Source of the DNA: Paenibacillus foliorum
GTDB lineage: Bacteria > Bacillota > Bacilli > Paenibacillales > NBRC-103111
Length of the DNA: 64,000 nt
Direction of reading: 5' to 3'
Assembly (NCBI RefSeq): GCF_013141765.1
Contig: NZ_WHOD01000101.1
Coordinates: 62,001 to 126,000, forward strand
The position numbers were made by a program, and so were the translations under genes. Below the pieces are notes generated by a model. That model ran no database searches. It worked only from the letters and a program-made list of their open reading frames with translations, and was not told where the DNA came from. Of this stretch, positions 1-8,776 are shown piece after piece. Position 1 is the first letter of the stretch; each line of letters opens with the position of its first letter.

Positions 1-2423
1 GTCCCTTCCAAGGCTACCTCAGGGAACTGGAAGCCGAACTGTTGTGTAGCCGTAGCCTTCATTCGTATCGTCGTCCCTCCGTCTAGGATATAGGCTGACA
101 GATTATCCTTTTTCTCAACAGGGACGCGAAGGTCAATCGGTTCCCAATCCTGCTTCTCCCCGTTCCACAGCTCTAAGATCAGAAACTGCGGAATGCCTGC
201 TCCGCCTGGCATACGCAAATCCAGCTTCGTATAGGATGCACCCTGAATCCTCGGAAGTGCGTATTCAAACGTCACAGAACCATTGCCGATCACTACCGTG
301 CCATTAGGCTCCATGAACAATTGATTCGTATTGTTATTAACAATAACAGGGGTTATATACCCCGCAGGAATCGATATCTTATCCCCTTGAACGACTTGGA
401 AATCGACCGCCTGCACCCACAGGTTCAACTGATCGGTATTAGCATCCTTGCCATTAACCTTGAATAACGATTGCTTATCCTTACTCCAGCCGATGACCAC
501 CGGTTTCCCCTGATTCATCCCTTTGCTGCTATTGTTCATATATGAATTGATCATTTGGCGTTCACGTTCATGGTTATCCATGTTTCCATTTCCATTTCGA
601 TACACCATGCCGCCGTTCATCCCGTTTGGATTAGAAAACAGCAGGTAGCCAAAATCAAAATTGCCATTATTAACATTTGTAGGAGACGTTAACGCCACCG
701 GCTTTTTCTCGCCAACCTTTAATTCACCTACACTATATACGCTCCTATTGATGATAATATTAACATCGTTCAGGTCGCTTTTCGTTGCATTGGCGATTTC
801 ACCCTTAAGTCCGTTGGAATCTAACGTTAGATTCACATCGAACTTACCCAGCTGCTCGATTTCATCGTTTTGAATCCATGCTTTACGCACAGACCAGTAT
901 GGTACATCCGACCACCCAATTCGCGTTTTTTCCGCATCCAGACGAATATGTTGATCGGAAATCCCTGTCAGCTGACCGTTTGAACCGAAGCCTTGATTCG
1001 TGTTAGCTAAAACGGTATGCGCTGCCTTAGGAACCTCAAGCTCATAGCTCCCACCCCGAGGAACAAAGACAGCTGTAGCACTTGTTCTCTGCCCTTGGCC
1101 ACTGCCGTTAAGCTCTAAGGTATTGAGGGTATGTATCAAGGTAGAGCTTTTATCCGAGGATCCGATCATAAAAATAACGGCACTCGATAGTATAGAAAAG
1201 GCTGGAATAATGATCCAAGCCCACTCTCTTTTATCCACCTTTTTCAGCAGCAGGTATAGAAACGGAGCCACAAGAACGACATAAATTAGAAACACGATCA
1301 ACAGCATGAAGAAGGAAGGTGACACTAATGAAGGGAAAAAATCGAGCGCATACTGCACTTCACTAAATTGATTCATGAAGGAATAGCCCGGTCTTCCGCG
1401 TTTCATATTTGTAGGCCCTGAATGACCTTGGATCACCTTCTCCCACAGCTCAGGACTTCCGTTCCATGAAGCTACCGGATTGAGCGCAAGATCATAGGCC
1501 ACATACCATACTTCTCCGCTACCCGTGCTTTTTTTGACAAAAAGAGGCTGCTGCTTCTCTTGGGTTATGACCTCACCCGCTCTCAGCGCTGATGTCGAAA
1601 CCGTAAAAGGCTCGCTAAGCTTAAGCTCTTTACCCGACGCTTGCTCAAGTGATGATAGACTCGGTACAGAAGCTGTCCCTGTATAGGTCACGGGAGACAG
1701 ACCCTCGAAAGCTTTAGCCGTCTTCGGATACCCCGCTCCCCCAGCTAAAACCAGTGTACCTCCACGATTTACCCAAGACGTGATTGCTTTAACTTGATCT
1801 TCCTTCAATTGATCGGAGGCAAAATCATTCAGAGCAAGTACATCGAGACCATCGAGCATGACCGATTCGCCAGGAAGCTGCTCCGGTTTCAAGTGGATGA
1901 CGCTGACCGGGATATTTTTCGACTGCAGCAGTGATAAGAAGTTTAGCGTATCCGGATCCCGAGCCAGCACCCCCACTTGAACCGACTGGGTCGGAGTTGC
2001 CGTTATATAATCATTGCCTTTGGAAATCGGAACGATCTCCCCTTTGCTTATGTCCCCTTTATAAAATTTAATGACATTATTATTGCCGTTGTACGACATT
2101 CCGGGAAGTGACATCCACACGACCTTTGTCGTCTGCTTAGGTAGGTCCAAGTGCTTGATGTAAGTGGCATCATTGCCTCCCATCGGATTGGCCACTTGCA
2201 CAACTAGATCGCCGCTTACATCTTCGGATGGATTAGTCACGGTAAACTTAACCGGAAACCATTGTCCCTCTTTAATCTTTCCGTCATAGCCTACTTCCAT
2301 TTGGAGCTCTATCGAACCCGCAGCTGCCGCAGGCCGGCTCCAGAGTAAGGAGCATATGCATAGAACAACAACCATGATCCCCACCCATAGGACGAGCTGC
2401 TTCTTCTCTCTTTCTAGTACCAC
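1..2423 (-). CDS. large membrane-anchored surface protein, 3' end beyond window
   Basis: An open frame of about 807 codons runs from a GTG at 2421-2423 off the left edge, so the C-terminus is missing. The GTG sits 7 nt after a GGAGAGGGG ribosome site. An N-terminal hydrophobic signal segment ends near SRPAAAAGS. An Ig-like stretch follows (around residues 30-110). A region around residues 140-230 (VGVLARDPDTLNFLSLL..., SWVNRGGTLVLAGGAG) reads like the class-I glutamine-amidotransferase-like fold found in membrane-linked DUF4350-type proteins. Near residue 370 there is one strong transmembrane segment (FFMLLIVFLIYVVLVAPFLY), then a large presumably extracellular domain. I do not recognise a named family for the full protein and no enzyme activity can be assigned. 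A surface or envelope role is inferred from the topology only. Confidence 0.85.
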   Translation of the reverse strand, partial: MVLEREKKQLVLWVGIMVVVLCICSLLWSRPAAAAGSIELQMEVGYDGKIKEGQWFPVKFTVTNPSEDVSGDLVVQVANPMGGNDATYIKHLDLPKQTTKVVWMSLPGMSYNGNNNVIKFYKGDISKGEIVPISKGNDYITATPTQSVQVGVLARDPDTLNFLSLLQSKNIPVSVIHLKPEQLPGESVMLDGLDVLALNDFASDQLKEDQVKAITSWVNRGGTLVLAGGAGYPKTAKAFEGLSPVTYTGTASVPSLSSLEQASGKELKLSEPFTVSTSALRAGEVITQEKQQPLFVKKSTGSGEVWYVAYDLALNPVASWNGSPELWEKVIQGHSGPTNMKRGRPGYSFMNQFSEVQYALDFFPSLVSPSFFMLLIVFLIYVVLVAPFLYLLLKKVDKREWAWIIIPAFSILSSAVIFMIGSSDKSSTLIHTLNTLELNGSGQGQRTSATAVFVPRGGSYELEVPKAAHTVLANTNQGFGSNGQLTGISDQHIRLDAEKTRIGWSDVPYWSVRKAWIQNDEIEQLGKFDVNLTLDSNGLKGEIANATKSDLNDVNIIINRSVYSVGELKVGEKKPVALTSPTNVNNGNFDFGYLLFSNPNGMNGGMVYRNGNGNMDNHERERQMINSYMNNSSKGMNQGKPVVIGWSKDKQSLFKVNGKDANTDQLNLWVQAVDFQVVQGDKISIPAGYITPVIVNNNTNQLFMEPNGTVVIGNGSVTFEYALPRIQGASYTKLDLRMPGGAGIPQFLILELWNGEKQDWEPIDLRVPVEKKDNLSAYILDGGTTIRMKATATQQFGFQFPEVALEG

Positions 2424-2542
2424 CGTATTACCCCTCTCCATTCATGGAAAATAGTTCTATATCCCGATTCCTTATTGACGCTTCTGCACAAAGAAAAGTT
2501 GCTTAATTAGTAAATATTTGGGTCTTATGTCGCAAAATATCC

Positions 2543-3814
2543 TTATAACGATTCGTTATACCGCCCAACATTTGTAAGCTTCTGTTTCGCTGTAGATCTA
2601 TAGATATAGTAGTAAGCTGCAGCGGAAAACACAGTTAGTCCTATATCCACTCCGATCAGCAGCTGATAGTTTTTGAACAGGTCATAGTTAATCCCCCCAA
2701 AATATCCGGAGAAAACACCGCCAAGATGATGGACAAGCAATAATACTCCGGTTTGAAGGCCGATCGATTTACTTGAGCTTTTCAAAGCTTCCGTTGCAAC
2801 AAGAATTCCTCCAGGAATTGCCCCCAAGTAGCTAGCTCCAAACATCAAAGAAAACAGAATGGGAGCCAAATCAAAATGCATCATTAAAATAGCAAATGCC
2901 ATAACTCGAACTCCATATAAAATCGCCAAAGCTAACAGCCTGTTCATACGGTCCAGTAAAAATGAAAAAAACAAGCCTCCCACAAGCTCAAGTAATCCGA
3001 GCAAGCTCAATGATGTTGCAAAAACCGCTTCATGTACATGGGATACCTGCTGAATGGCCACTAAATGTCTTTCCACCGTTCCCATATTGAACCCGCAAGT
3101 AAATAACGCAATCATTACAACTACAAGTGTTGGATTTTTACAGTATCCGATGAAATTGGGCAACCAGTTTCGGGCGTTATCCAATAGCTTTCTCTCTTTT
3201 TTCAGGGATTCAGAACTGCTGCTAGGCGCTTCATTAGCTTCGTCATCAGAGTCATTAGTGCGAACGAAAAAGAGGATAAAGAGGATCGATCCACAACCAA
3301 TCACGAGTAAAATCCAATACAGCTTCATCCAATCTAACCAATCCTGGAAATACACGAAAAGGGGAGTTAGCACCGCAAGTCCCAAAGAGCCTGCGCTGCT
3401 TGCAATCATCAAAGCTTTGGCCCGGTGGTGTTTAAACCAGTTCGAAACCAGCACATAGATGGATGATGCATTTATCCCACTTAGTCCTGACAGAATCCCA
3501 AATCCAATAAAATAGCCAACTGACGTATTGGAAAATAACACGGTTACAATAGCGATGTTACCTATAATTCCTGTGAGCAGCATGACCTTTTTGTATCCGT
3601 ATTTATCCACTAATAGGCCGCCGATTGGTGCACACAAGGCTGTAATCAATAAATTTACAGACCATGTCAAACCAAGAAAAGCTCTCCCAACGCCTAAGTA
3701 TTGCGATATATCGTTCTGGTAGTACGATTGAACAAACCGACCAATGGAACCAAAAAAACTAAAGAACCAAAGCAACGAGAGCAGCAGCCATGCATAATTT
3801 TTTTCTTTGAGCAA
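2543..3814 (-). CDS. MFS transporter (oxalate/formate-antiporter-like subgroup)
   Basis: A 423-residue polytopic membrane protein with about 12 hydrophobic segments. The first half carries the MFS loop motif GGLLVDKYGYKK between helices 2 and 3. A hydrophilic central loop (around residues 195-225, rich in Ser, Glu and Lys) separates the two six-helix halves. The start is a TTG at 3812-3814 preceded by GGAGG at 8 nt spacing. Sequence style is that of monocarboxylate/oxalate-formate antiporters, but the substrate cannot be read from the sequence. It is monocistronic: tyrS ends 270 bases upstream with its own terminator. Confidence 0.85.
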   Translation of the reverse strand: MLKEKNYAWLLLSLLWFFSFFGSIGRFVQSYYQNDISQYLGVGRAFLGLTWSVNLLITALCAPIGGLLVDKYGYKKVMLLTGIIGNIAIVTVLFSNTSVGYFIGFGILSGLSGINASSIYVLVSNWFKHHRAKALMIASSAGSLGLAVLTPLFVYFQDWLDWMKLYWILLVIGCGSILFILFFVRTNDSDDEANEAPSSSSESLKKERKLLDNARNWLPNFIGYCKNPTLVVVMIALFTCGFNMGTVERHLVAIQQVSHVHEAVFATSLSLLGLLELVGGLFFSFLLDRMNRLLALAILYGVRVMAFAILMMHFDLAPILFSLMFGASYLGAIPGGILVATEALKSSSKSIGLQTGVLLLVHHLGGVFSGYFGGINYDLFKNYQLLIGVDIGLTVFSAAAYYYIYRSTAKQKLTNVGRYNESL

Positions 3815-4042
3815 AGTAATTGCCTCCTTCGTTCTACTCGTTTGGTATGACTTGCACTTGTCGGGGATTATGAATTCAGTATCACGGGACTTTTTTTGAC
3901 CACATAAGACTTTTTACGTCCCACTAATACATGAATAGTCCTTTCTTTCTAAAAATACCTGATAATGTAAAAAAATACAATAACCAATTTTTCTTTGGAT
4001 GCTATTGATAATAAAGCTTTTTAAAACCGCTTTCTGCAAACA

Positions 4043-4073
4043 AAGATAAAACCGCCCTAAAGGACGGTTTGAC
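4043..4073 (-). terminator. intrinsic terminator of tyrS
   Basis: Arms 4048-4057 and 4062-4070 pair around a 4-nt loop, with a T-rich tract on the minus strand. The one imperfect position is a C-A mismatch on the plus strand but a G-U wobble in minus-strand RNA, which supports minus orientation. It lies 13 bases past the tyrS stop. Confidence 0.85.
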
Positions 4074-4086
4074 AAATACTCTGAAC

Positions 4087-5349
4087 TCATTCAATTTTAA
4101 TTCTAGCAAACTTCCGCTTTCCTACTTGTAGGATGTCGCCATCCTGTAACACTACTCGTTCGTTCTGATCGGTAATCTTACGCTCATTTATTTTTACAGC
4201 ACCCTGTGTAATACTTCGCTTAGCTTCTCCGTTAGATGATTGTAATTTAATCGTGACGAGAAGTTTACTAATCCATGTCCCCCCATCCTCTAACTCACTC
4301 GCACGAAGTCGGACTTCCTCTATATAATCTGGCAAAGCACGTTTTTGAAATACCGTTACAAAATGATTATGCGCTTCTTCAGCAGCTCGTTCTCCATGGT
4401 ACATACGGACATATTCATTCGCGAGCTTGAGCTTGGCATCCCGAGGATGAATGGTTCCTTCTTGTAGTCCCTGCTTAAGCTCAAGCAGCTCCTCATTAGT
4501 GATGGCAGTTGTAAGCTCATAGTATTTAAGCATTAATTGGTCAGGGATGGACATTGTTTTCCCAAATATCTCGTTGGGCATCTCATCGATTCCAATGTAA
4601 TTACTTAAACTTTTACTCATTTTTTGTATCCCATCCAAACCTTCTAACAGCGGCATAAGAATCGCGATTTGACCATCACCCTTCATCTCATAAGCCTCCT
4701 GCAAGGTTCTTCCCATCAGGATGTTAAAGGTTTGATCCGTCCCTCCAAGTTCAATATCACTTTGTAATGACACGGAGTCATACCCTTGCATAAGCGGATA
4801 GAAAAATTCATGAATATGAATAGGCTGATTGCTGCCAAATCGTTTAGCGAAATCATCCCGTTCCAGCATCCGCGCCACGGTTAATTTTCCTGCCAGCTGC
4901 AGAACATCTTCAAACTTTAACTGACTAAGCCAAGAAGAATTATAATAAAACTTTGTTTTTTGCGGGTTGAGAATTTTGTACAATTGCTGCTGATAAGTTT
5001 CGGCATTTCGTTTAACATCGGCCTCCGTAAGCTGCTTTCGTGTTTCGGATTTGCCTGTTGGATCACCAATTCTGCCCGTGAAATCCCCGATGATAAGTTG
5101 AACCTCATGCCCCAAATCCTGAAATTGCCGTAGCTTGTATAACACAACCGTATGACCAATGTGAATATCCGGAGCCGATGGGTCCAGTCCGAGTTTGACT
5201 CTTAGCGGCTGACCTGACAATACTGAATAGGCCAATTTTTGCTTCAATGCATCCTCAGGCACAATTTTGGCCGCTCCACGGCAAATTATACGCAGCTGGC
5301 GCTCGACTTCATTTTGTTGCTGTTCGGTAAGCTGATCCCATTGCCCCAT
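4087..5349 (-). CDS. tyrS: tyrosyl-tRNA synthetase, type 2 (TyrZ-like)
   Basis: Class I aminoacyl-tRNA synthetase that charges tRNA-Tyr with tyrosine in the cytoplasm. The HIGH motif (PDIHIGHTVVLYKL) and KMSKS motif (KMSKSLSNYIG) are both intact. The C-terminal S4-type RNA-binding domain is visible (INERKITDQNERVVLQDGD...KFARI). The KMSKS form and the IGDFTGRIGDPTGKS stretch place it in the type 2 group, like Bacillus TyrZ, rather than the KFGKT type 1 group. The ATG at 5349 is chosen over an ATG 27 bases upstream because GGGGGA lies 7 nt before it; this gives 420 residues, normal for the family. It is expressed from a promoter and T-box leader immediately upstream. A second TyrRS may exist elsewhere in the genome. 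Confidence 0.97.
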   Translation of the reverse strand: MGQWDQLTEQQQNEVERQLRIICRGAAKIVPEDALKQKLAYSVLSGQPLRVKLGLDPSAPDIHIGHTVVLYKLRQFQDLGHEVQLIIGDFTGRIGDPTGKSETRKQLTEADVKRNAETYQQQLYKILNPQKTKFYYNSSWLSQLKFEDVLQLAGKLTVARMLERDDFAKRFGSNQPIHIHEFFYPLMQGYDSVSLQSDIELGGTDQTFNILMGRTLQEAYEMKGDGQIAILMPLLEGLDGIQKMSKSLSNYIGIDEMPNEIFGKTMSIPDQLMLKYYELTTAITNEELLELKQGLQEGTIHPRDAKLKLANEYVRMYHGERAAEEAHNHFVTVFQKRALPDYIEEVRLRASELEDGGTWISKLLVTIKLQSSNGEAKRSITQGAVKINERKITDQNERVVLQDGDILQVGKRKFARIKIE

Positions 5350-5361
5350 CCTTCTTCCCCC

Positions 5362-5690
5362 TTTTTTGAAAAACAAAAAAAGACAGCTTCAAAGCCCCAA
5401 CAAAGGGACGAGAAGCTATCTCGCGGTACCACCCTAATTAAAGAAGAGCTTACTGTACTGAAATCAGTATAAGCTTCTTCTTTCACTTATTTTAAATAAC
5501 GGCATTAACTGCCGGGTAAAAGCTACTTATGCATGGGTCATGCATGTTCCCTTCTCCTGCTCCGGACTGTAATTCAGAAAAATGCTTGCATCGGTTTTCA
5601 CCCGCCACCGACTCTCTGCTAGCATCTGACATTTTCCCTACTGAGGGTAGACTCCAACCCATGTCCATCTTCGCTTTAACGGATATTTAG
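5362..5690 (-). promoter_or_regulatory. tyrosine T-box riboswitch leader
   Basis: Minus-strand leader of tyrS. The conserved T-box AGGGTGGTACCGCG is at 5422-5435. It is followed by a terminator whose arms are 5412-5421 and 5381-5390, ending in a T7 tract at 5374-5380. Stem I occupies roughly 5560-5680 and contains the specifier codon UAC (RNA, positions 5571-5569) in the context GAATTACAGTCC, matching tyrosine. Uncharged tRNA-Tyr is expected to pair at the specifier and T-box and stabilise the antiterminator, switching on tyrS. Confidence 0.95.
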
Positions 5691-5699
5691 TTTAATGAA

Positions 5700-5728
5700 A
5701 TTAAATCACAGTTAAAATTTTCTGTCAA
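5700..5728 (-). promoter_or_regulatory. sigma-A promoter of tyrS T-box transcript
   Basis: On the minus strand a perfect TTGACA (5728-5723) is followed after exactly 17 nt by TTTAAT (5705-5700). This would start the transcript a few bases before Stem I of the T-box. Confidence 0.8.
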
Positions 5729-5789
5729 TTTGCAGAGGGGCAGGTTTTATGTGAGGACTTCTCAGTGCTTGACCCACCCCCGATCATCA

Positions 5790-5930
5790 GCCTGCATAAT
5801 CCTGCAAACATGCAGTTATTATCCACTGAAATTTGCTTGTGAGAGGAAAGAACTGCAAAAATACAGCAATTTAATGCAAAGCAGTCCTGTTTCAGCTAAG
5901 AGCGAAAAAGAGCTGCACATTTGCATGAAT
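5790..5930. repeat. degenerate TGCA-palindrome repeat cluster in a gene-free stretch
   Basis: The interval 5729-6241 contains no convincing gene. Within it, three diverged units begin CTGCAAACATGCAG (5802), CTGCAAAAATACAG (5853) and CTGCACATTTGCAT (5913), spaced about 50 and 60 bases. The first is a perfect 5-bp inverted repeat around a 4-nt loop, and each is followed by a T/A-rich ATTA-like stretch. This looks like a decayed intergenic repeat family. The rest of the stretch (5930-6241) has only a weak CCGGAA/TTCCGG hairpin near 6205-6220 that might end the next gene. Confidence 0.5.
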
Positions 5931-6241
5931 TCGCCAAGACTACCGATAAAACGACCAAAAGGCTGTATAGCTGCAGGTTTTTGAGGGGAGGCGATAGCTT
6001 CGAAGTAAAGTCTTGTACGCTGTTGCCGTGCATAAGGCCTTGTCAATCGCTGAGTTGGTAAGGAACCGAGATCGAATAATTTCATCAAACGCTGATTTCA
6101 GTTCCGAGCCGAAGAAAAATGACGATAATACAAATAAATAAGACTCAAAGGCTAAACAGACTCGGCGAAAGTAATAACCAATGATCTACAGGCAAAATTA
6201 GCTCCGGAAATTCCGGTTAAACCACTCGCTACTGACCATTA

Positions 6242-7000
6242 TTAACCTATTAGTCCTCTTGCTCTTAAATCTTCTTTGTTTAGTAAAATTCCAGCTTCAG
6301 AATTCATGGCACGGATTATCCCTTGTTCGGTATATAAAAACACTGGCTTTAATTTTTCTTTACCATTAAGCAAGCTGAAGTCAAATTTTGTAGAAGTTTT
6401 CGTTAAATCCGCTGCCGGCATCCATTCATCCTCAATAGGGAAACCTAAATCTTTAATGTTGGATTTATTGACGTAGATATTGTTTTTATAAACCAACATA
6501 GAGAGCTTCCCCTTTGATTTCTGGAATAACTTAGGGACATCTCCCTGCTTGTACTGATCTTCAAATGCCAATGGGAAACCAACTCCATAAACGCCTATAT
6601 TCAGATTAGTAACGGAATTATCACCAGATAAAGATGCTTTAATACCATTCCCATCATAAAATCGAATCAGATCAAGAACATTGATCCACTCCGATAAGTC
6701 TGGAGCTTCGGTTAATTCAAGATACGAATTGCTCTTGACCCGCTTCTGCTCAAAATTGATTGTCCTCGTTGTATCTTCATAATCAAGCTCGTATCCTAGC
6801 AGGTCAGCAATTTCTCGTACCGGTAAGTATGAAGTTCCATCAACGACTAAAGGGTCGTTCTTTAATTCCTTCTCTTGACTATTCACTTTGAATACGAACT
6901 TAGCTATGGTTGCTTGTACAGCTTCAGTTGAAGCAGATACTGCTGTTGTAGCTGACCCGATTATCAGGCCGATAGAGAGAGCAAAGATCATTTTCCTCAT
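6242..7000 (-). CDS. secreted stalk-domain (copper-amine-oxidase N-terminal-like) protein
   Basis: 252 residues. It has a cleavable signal peptide (MRKMIFALSIGLIIGSATT... to about residue 24). A domain of the copper amine oxidase N-terminal/stalk type follows: KFVFKVNSQEKELKNDPLVV, then DGTSYLPVREIADLLGYELD and DTTRTINFE (residues about 35-85). These domains are common in Paenibacillus exported proteins and act as wall-associated modules without amine-oxidase activity. The rest is not assignable. The ribosome site AAAGGAG lies 8 nt before the ATG. It is divergent from another stalk-like exported protein 206 bases away, so the two may share a regulatory region. Confidence 0.85.
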   Translation of the reverse strand: MRKMIFALSIGLIIGSATTAVSASTEAVQATIAKFVFKVNSQEKELKNDPLVVDGTSYLPVREIADLLGYELDYEDTTRTINFEQKRVKSNSYLELTEAPDLSEWINVLDLIRFYDGNGIKASLSGDNSVTNLNIGVYGVGFPLAFEDQYKQGDVPKLFQKSKGKLSMLVYKNNIYVNKSNIKDLGFPIEDEWMPAADLTKTSTKFDFSLLNGKEKLKPVFLYTEQGIIRAMNSEAGILLNKEDLRARGLIG

Positions 7001-7205
7001 ATTTTCGACTCCTTTTTTTCGGATAAATGATAATAATTAGCATGATTTCATCATTTTTCTGATTCCAGATTCATCGGATATTTCTCTTCTTCTTATAAAA
7101 ATTTCAAAATTCTTCCTCTTTAGTGTAACTATAACATCTTATTTCGCGTTAGGAGAATGAGAATATTAAGCTTAATTAACTATCCATTTTTTAAAAAGGA
7201 GCCTT

Positions 7206-8615
7206 ATGATTAATAAAATAAAACTCGGCCTTATCACACTTTTAATCAGCTTATCATTTGCTGGGCACACTCCAGTCCAGGCAGCGGCTCCACTTGATGT
7301 TCAAGTGAGTTTTCCTGACTTTCCCGTTACAGTGAACGGCACCGTCATGGATGTGAAGCACAGTGAGTACCCCCTTCTGATATACAAGGACATCACCTAT
7401 TTCCCTATGACGTGGAACCATGCCTCCGCCCTTGGTTTATCGATCCATTGGGATACAAACAGCGGACTATCGCTGCAAAAGAATGATACCTGCTTGCCGC
7501 TCAAGCAATATTTGATTCCCCAAATCCATTCGAATGACAACAGCCAAACGGCTGCTATCGCCCCATTTCCTGTCCAAGTGAACGGAAAAGCGATTATTAA
7601 CGCAGAGGAACCGTATCCACTGCTGCTGTATCGGAATATAACCTATTTTCCAATGAGCTGGAAATTTACGAAGGACGAATTCGGCTGGAAAACAAGCTGG
7701 AGCGACACAGATCGCGGATTTGGAATCGAGTCGTGCGGCGGGATATCGAATAATCAAATAGAGCAGACTGATGCTTTGAATGTGGCCAATTCCGGTCAGC
7801 TTGCTGTTCAAGGTGATTGGATTTATATGAATCCAGACGGAAATTATGAAGAGCCTAATCGGCTTGTAAAGGTGAAAAAAGACGGTACCGGGGAAGTGAA
7901 GCTGTCTGACGACAATGCAAGGTCCATCAACATCGTAGGCGATTGGCTGTATTATACGGTTAAGATGGATGGTATATATAAAATAAAGACCGACGGTACC
8001 CAGCGCTCACAGGTGTCCGCTATGCCCACTGCTCAAATATGGGTAAAGGGTGATTGGATCTATTATATCCACACCTATCAATCAAAGGAAACCATCCATA
8101 AAATAAACATTGATGGGTCGGCCGATCAAGAGCTTGTCAGTGGGATAAGGATGTACCCCTTTTTTATAAATGCCGGCCAGATCTATTTTCTAATGCAGGA
8201 AAAAGAAAATGAACCCGCTAATCTATACCGAATGAACCTCGACGGTTACGAGCAAATCAAGCTTCAAGACAATGTATCCAAAGCGATTGCTATCGACGGG
8301 TGGATTTACTACGTTAGTGATTACGGAAAACAGTTAAATAAAATGAGCGCAGATGGTGCTGTAATCATTCCCCTTTATACTTCGGATCATTGGATAACAA
8401 CTCTGCACTACCGCAAGGGCTGGATTTATATGATGAACGGAACCTTTGGCATTCATAGCTCCTCTTATATAGATAAGCTGCGAATAGATGGAACCGAATT
8501 TGCAGGATTAGGGGAAGCGCGTTCAGCGGCTCTTTATTTCGTTGATCAATTATTATACCTCTCTCAAAATACTTGGCAGAGAAGCAATACTCTCGTTCAT
8601 ATGGATGTAGATTAA
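7206..8615 (+). CDS. secreted protein with two stalk-like modules and DUF5050-type repeats
   Basis: 469 residues with a signal peptide ending near PVQAAAPL. Residues about 30-100 and 115-180 are two related modules, each containing PLL(I/L)Y(K/R)(D/N)ITYFPM(T/S)W, so an internal duplication is visible. From about residue 200 at least six repeats carry GDWIYY-like strands and a K/N-I/L-x-x-DG turn (for example GDWLYYTVKMDGIYKIKTDG, DGWIYYVSDYGKQLNKMSAD). This matches the DUF5050 (TolB-like, beta-propeller-type) architecture. It is probably a wall-associated sensory or binding protein; no catalytic motif is seen. The ribosome site AAAGGAG precedes the ATG. Confidence 0.85.
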   Translation: MINKIKLGLITLLISLSFAGHTPVQAAAPLDVQVSFPDFPVTVNGTVMDVKHSEYPLLIYKDITYFPMTWNHASALGLSIHWDTNSGLSLQKNDTCLPLKQYLIPQIHSNDNSQTAAIAPFPVQVNGKAIINAEEPYPLLLYRNITYFPMSWKFTKDEFGWKTSWSDTDRGFGIESCGGISNNQIEQTDALNVANSGQLAVQGDWIYMNPDGNYEEPNRLVKVKKDGTGEVKLSDDNARSINIVGDWLYYTVKMDGIYKIKTDGTQRSQVSAMPTAQIWVKGDWIYYIHTYQSKETIHKINIDGSADQELVSGIRMYPFFINAGQIYFLMQEKENEPANLYRMNLDGYEQIKLQDNVSKAIAIDGWIYYVSDYGKQLNKMSADGAVIIPLYTSDHWITTLHYRKGWIYMMNGTFGIHSSSYIDKLRIDGTEFAGLGEARSAALYFVDQLLYLSQNTWQRSNTLVHMDVD

Positions 8616-8693
8616 AGCGAGAGCTTGGTTGCAGAAGCTATCATCGATTACAAAGTGACAACACCGACTGGACTCCGCTCTAGTGAAACAGAC

Positions 8694-8732
8694 TAACGGC
8701 TTCCTTGGCCAAACATGCAAGGGGAGCCGTTA
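8694..8732. terminator. hairpin between convergent genes
   Basis: TAACGGCT (8694-8701) pairs with AGCCGTTA (8725-8732), and inner CCTTG/CAAGG arms extend the stem. It lacks a T-run on either strand, so it may be a weak terminator or just a structured spacer between the DUF5050-type gene and the hydrolase. Confidence 0.4.
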
Positions 8733-8776
8733 TCTCCCATCCGCCCTATTGGCAAGAATGTTATTGCAAGAACTGC

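Noticed and set aside
661..873. 70-codon plus-strand frame
   Set aside because: It is antisense to the large left-edge gene, has no ribosome site and no protein-like features.
5730..6088. Two overlapping frames of 84 and 89 codons in the tyrS upstream gap
   Set aside because: They lie on opposite strands over TGCA-repeat DNA, have no ribosome sites and no recognisable domain composition.
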